NCBI RefSeq assembly: GCF_037977055.1
Contig: NZ_CP150274.1
Span: 1,736,001 to 1,800,000 of the forward strand
Source: Paenibacillus sp. FSL K6-1096
Lineage (GTDB): Bacteria; Bacillota; Bacilli; Paenibacillales; Paenibacillaceae
Length of the DNA: 64,000 nt
Direction: 5' to 3'
Part shown: positions 61,714-64,000 of the stretch, piece after piece
Layout of the letters: every line of letters starts with the position of its first letter
Position numbering within the stretch: the stretch's first letter is position 1
Made by a program: the position numbers and the translations under genes
The notes under the pieces: generated by a model
The model's database searches: none
What the model saw: only the letters and a program-made list of their open reading frames with translations
Told to the model about the DNA's origin: nothing

Positions 61714-62154
61714 CTAACAACCTCCAATAGTTTTAATAGAAATTTGTAGAACGACAAATAACCCCAAGCTGAGAAATGGGGAAAGGGGAATTGAGTTAGG
61801 TAATTTACCTGAGCGGAGTTTTGTATATCCGAGATACAGATATACGAAAATACACATCATTAACAATGCCGAAATAGTTCGCTCAAAACCTACACTCATT
61901 CCAATTAGAGCGATTAACTTAATATCTCCAGCTCCAAGAGCTCTTGGGTTGATCATGAAGACCAGGAACAACACTGCAGCCGGGACCAGTCCCCATAAAT
62001 ATTCAGGGCTGAATCCTATCCTGAGCACTAGCAATGATAATATTGCTGGGTACGTCAGCTTATTGGAGATCCGCCGCTCCGTGATATCCGTGTAGCTGAA
62101 CCAGCAGCAAAGCATGATTAAGTGTATTATCAGCAACATATTTACTGTGGCCAT
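61714..62154 (-). CDS. Prepilin peptidase (A24 type), copy 2
   Basis: 146 residues, several membrane spans. Catalytic Asp in SYTDITERRISNKL and GAGDIKLIALIG. ATG 62154 follows AGGAG at nine bases. It is about 80% like copy 1 and keeps the full last membrane span (PFLSLGLFVVLQIS). Such peptidases process type IV pilin-like or Tad/ComG pseudopilins, but no pilin gene is seen in the window. Confidence 0.83.
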   Translation of the reverse strand: MATVNMLLIIHLIMLCCWFSYTDITERRISNKLTYPAILSLLVLRIGFSPEYLWGLVPAAVLFLVFMINPRALGAGDIKLIALIGMSVGFERTISALLMMCIFVYLYLGYTKLRSGKLPNSIPLSPFLSLGLFVVLQISIKTIGGC

Positions 62155-62158
62155 CAAT

Positions 62159-62239
62159 CTATACTCCTAGGTCCGGAAATAGCAGTTGCAGGCCGCAGAT
62201 CACGATTACCTCCAGCAATGTACATAAGTTAGATATCAT
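62159..62239 (-). CDS. Conserved small membrane peptide (26 residues), copy 2
   Basis: MISNLCTLLEVIVICGLQLL then FPDLGV; AAGGAGG site nearby. Upstream of the prepilin peptidase in both copies, with conservative changes only. Confidence 0.6.
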   Translation of the reverse strand: MISNLCTLLEVIVICGLQLLFPDLGV

Positions 62240-62283
62240 GTTTTCCTCCTTCATACGAGCTTTCCGTTACTTCACAAGTAAAA

Positions 62284-62306
62284 CCCCACCGAGAACGATG
62301 GGGTTA
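62284..62306 (-). terminator. Terminator of the CARDB protein gene
   Basis: AACCCCATCG..GGTGGGGTT followed by TTAC on the minus strand; short and imperfect. Confidence 0.5.
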
Positions 62307-62311
62307 GCTAT

Positions 62312-64000
62312 TTATTTGGCCCGTCTTACATTCTGCACATCATCGTACATGCTGCCGTAGATTTCTACTTGCTTCGTAATACAAGTCACTAAGCTATTCA
62401 TTCCTGCGGGATCAGTTGAAATTTTAATCCGGTAATAGCCATCTGTCGCATTCACAGAGGTCATGTATTTTCTGCTTTGATAGACTTTTCCAGAGTCAGA
62501 GGTGATCTTCGTTAAAGGTAACTCCCAGGTAGCGTTATTGCGGTCCCCGCTAGTCTTCTCCAGCTTAACTTGCCGCTCGTACTTCCAGTTCGAGTCATAG
62601 AAGGTAGCGTACACCGCATCAGGACCGTAGTAAGTTCCCCCTAACGGATAGGCTGTTCCTTCCAGGCCTGTCGGTATCTTAGTCTCCCAATTAGTGTTGT
62701 ACGTTGTATTCACTTTAAGCTCAATGCCGTAACCGGCTCTGGTAATTGTATTGGCATCCTTTCCGCTTCTCTTGGCGTAAGGTATAATCTCCCAGGAACC
62801 CCGACTCTCCCTGTCCGTCTCTTTGGGGCGATTAAGATCTGTTGCTATGCCCTGCTTGGTGTTCACTTCTGCAGAGATCTTCAGATGCTCCTGGTACGTT
62901 ACAGGAGTATTGCTCCAGTTAGGGTCACCGTAGTCGGTGTAGTACTCAGTGAAATAGTGAGTCTTACCATCCGCCGTTGTGTAGCTTGAAGTGTAATACT
63001 TCGTAGGATAACCAGTGATCACTGGATAGGATACAGACCATTCGCCAGCAGCCTCCGGCTGATTACATTCGCTTCCACTTCCTGAAGCTCCTGAGACGAC
63101 ACTACAGCCTGTCGTGACTATGTTATTGCTCCTATTCTGATCTACCTTTTCTTTCTCGGGATCAACGGAGAGCGTAAGATTGTGAATTCCTGTCGAGGTG
63201 CCTGTCCAATTAAAAGGACCCACGGTTAGCGTCTGACCCGCAGCAAAAGATTTTCGCGTCTCATAGATTTTGCTGGCGTTATCGTATAAGCGAATGAGCA
63301 CATCATTCTGGTCAACTTCGCTGTCGTTCTTCACCTTGCCGGTGATGCTTGAATGGCCTCCCTTGGTGATGGAACTTGGAGATGCTGTGATCGATACCGC
63401 AATGAGATCCGCCTTCGGAGCTACACGTTCAATCATCCATTCCCCATGTAGCTTATTGTTGTTGTACGCTGCTGCCGGTGACTCTAGCGCCCGATCCTGA
63501 TGCACCGGATTGTTAATCGTAGCATCGACTTTGATGTAGTACTTCCCTGGATTATCACCAATTTCGATTTTACCGAGCATGTAGTTGAACTCCTGCCCAT
63601 TCACTATTGTCGCAGGAAGAGATTGGTTCATCGAAGCCAGCGAAAACTCTGCGGTAAGTACACCGCCAATCTTGACTGCAGCATTCATTGGCATCCCCCG
63701 CGTATTCGCATAATCGGAAGCCATAATATCATCTCCGTCATAACGGAACTTCACCCATAGCTGTCCACCGTCCGTAAGAGTCAACTTGGTAGGAACGAAG
63801 TCCAATGCTTGCTCATCTGGAAGCGTAATGCTCTTAATGGCTGTCCGGCCATAACCATCATCCACGATGATATCTACGTCTTTGCCGAGGACTTTGGAGA
63901 TATCCTTCGCATTCACGCTTACATTGCCGTTATAGACCGTTTCAGCAGTGTGAATGAGTTTACCATCCGTTAGACTAACCACTTTGGATAAGTCCGGAAA
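62312..64000 (-). CDS. Secreted CARDB/stalk-domain protein (N terminus outside window)
   Basis: At least 563 residues; the frame runs off the right edge, so the start and signal peptide are missing. Part near the edge (KLIHTAETVYNGNVSVNAKD) resembles stalk (copper-amine-oxidase N) repeats; then a CARDB domain (KADLIAVSITASPSSITKGG, STGIHNLTLSVDPEKEKVDQ) and a Tyr/Thr-rich C-terminal part. Probably surface-bound or adhesive. Transcribed ahead of the small peptide, prepilin peptidase and hydrolase genes; a C-terminal remnant copy is at 52680. Confidence 0.8.
   Translation of the reverse strand, partial: FPDLSKVVSLTDGKLIHTAETVYNGNVSVNAKDISKVLGKDVDIIVDDGYGRTAIKSITLPDEQALDFVPTKLTLTDGGQLWVKFRYDGDDIMASDYANTRGMPMNAAVKIGGVLTAEFSLASMNQSLPATIVNGQEFNYMLGKIEIGDNPGKYYIKVDATINNPVHQDRALESPAAAYNNNKLHGEWMIERVAPKADLIAVSITASPSSITKGGHSSITGKVKNDSEVDQNDVLIRLYDNASKIYETRKSFAAGQTLTVGPFNWTGTSTGIHNLTLSVDPEKEKVDQNRSNNIVTTGCSVVSGASGSGSECNQPEAAGEWSVSYPVITGYPTKYYTSSYTTADGKTHYFTEYYTDYGDPNWSNTPVTYQEHLKISAEVNTKQGIATDLNRPKETDRESRGSWEIIPYAKRSGKDANTITRAGYGIELKVNTTYNTNWETKIPTGLEGTAYPLGGTYYGPDAVYATFYDSNWKYERQVKLEKTSGDRNNATWELPLTKITSDSGKVYQSRKYMTSVNATDGYYRIKISTDPAGMNSLVTCITKQVEIYGSMYDDVQNVRRAK

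Overview
The window looks like a chromosomal segment of a Paenibacillus or close relative (Bacillota). The signs are LplB/LplC-type sugar ABC permeases with a lipoprotein binding protein, a WGxxGxxG-CTERM protein, DUF6809, YjcZ and YjfB small proteins, a YolD-like protein, a sigma-D type promoter, strong AAGGAGG-type ribosome sites and frequent TTG/GTG starts. This assignment is inferred from family content, not from a database match.

Layout. 1-5.6 kb: a sugar-use operon on the minus strand (two permeases, binding protein, GH2 beta-galactosidase cut by the window edge) with a LacI-type regulator and three near-identical palindromic operator candidates. 5.6-15.4 kb: macro-domain protein, pentapeptide-like protein, a heterodimeric ABC exporter pair, a junction of two truncated genes (CPBP protease and histidine kinase), small membrane or secreted proteins, a VOC protein and a PadR/HAAS/DUF4097 operon. 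15.7-22.1 kb: a complete RiPP locus: a 34-residue Cys-containing precursor, an attenuator, an acyl-carrier-like protein, two radical SAM/SPASM-type maturases and two ABC exporters. A convergent 531-residue protein follows.

24.0-37.5 kb: an island at a tRNA-Leu(UAA) gene. The intact tRNA lies at 37377-37462, and copies of its 3' part lie at 24361 and 28033. The island carries a two-gene ATPase/putative-effector pair, an HNH nuclease, a YgjP-type metallopeptidase and a full type I restriction-modification system (HsdM, HsdS, HsdR). The left end is a decayed duplicate of the HTH-small-protein-tRNA module at the right end. No integrase gene is visible.

37.6-46.6 kb: ordinary small genes, including an M15 peptidase, GH26-PA14 enzyme, NucA/NucB nuclease, YjfB, ImmA/IrrE-like peptidase and UppP. 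46.7-51.9 kb: tRNA fragments flank a HEPN/RES protein; next comes a second RiPP locus of the graspetide type (ATP-grasp ligase, membrane protein, 124-residue multi-core precursor), then a dead IS21 istB.

52-64 kb: a secreted-protein region with two diverged copies of a prepilin-peptidase module (each with a conserved 26-residue ORF), a cohesin/dockerin protein, two proteins sharing a C-terminal module, and a polymorphic-toxin-like protein with a putative immunity gene. Three of these genes share a conserved upstream element. The most promising candidates for undescribed biology are the multi-core graspetide locus, the ACP-containing radical SAM RiPP locus, and the ATPase/colicin-E3-like pair in the island.
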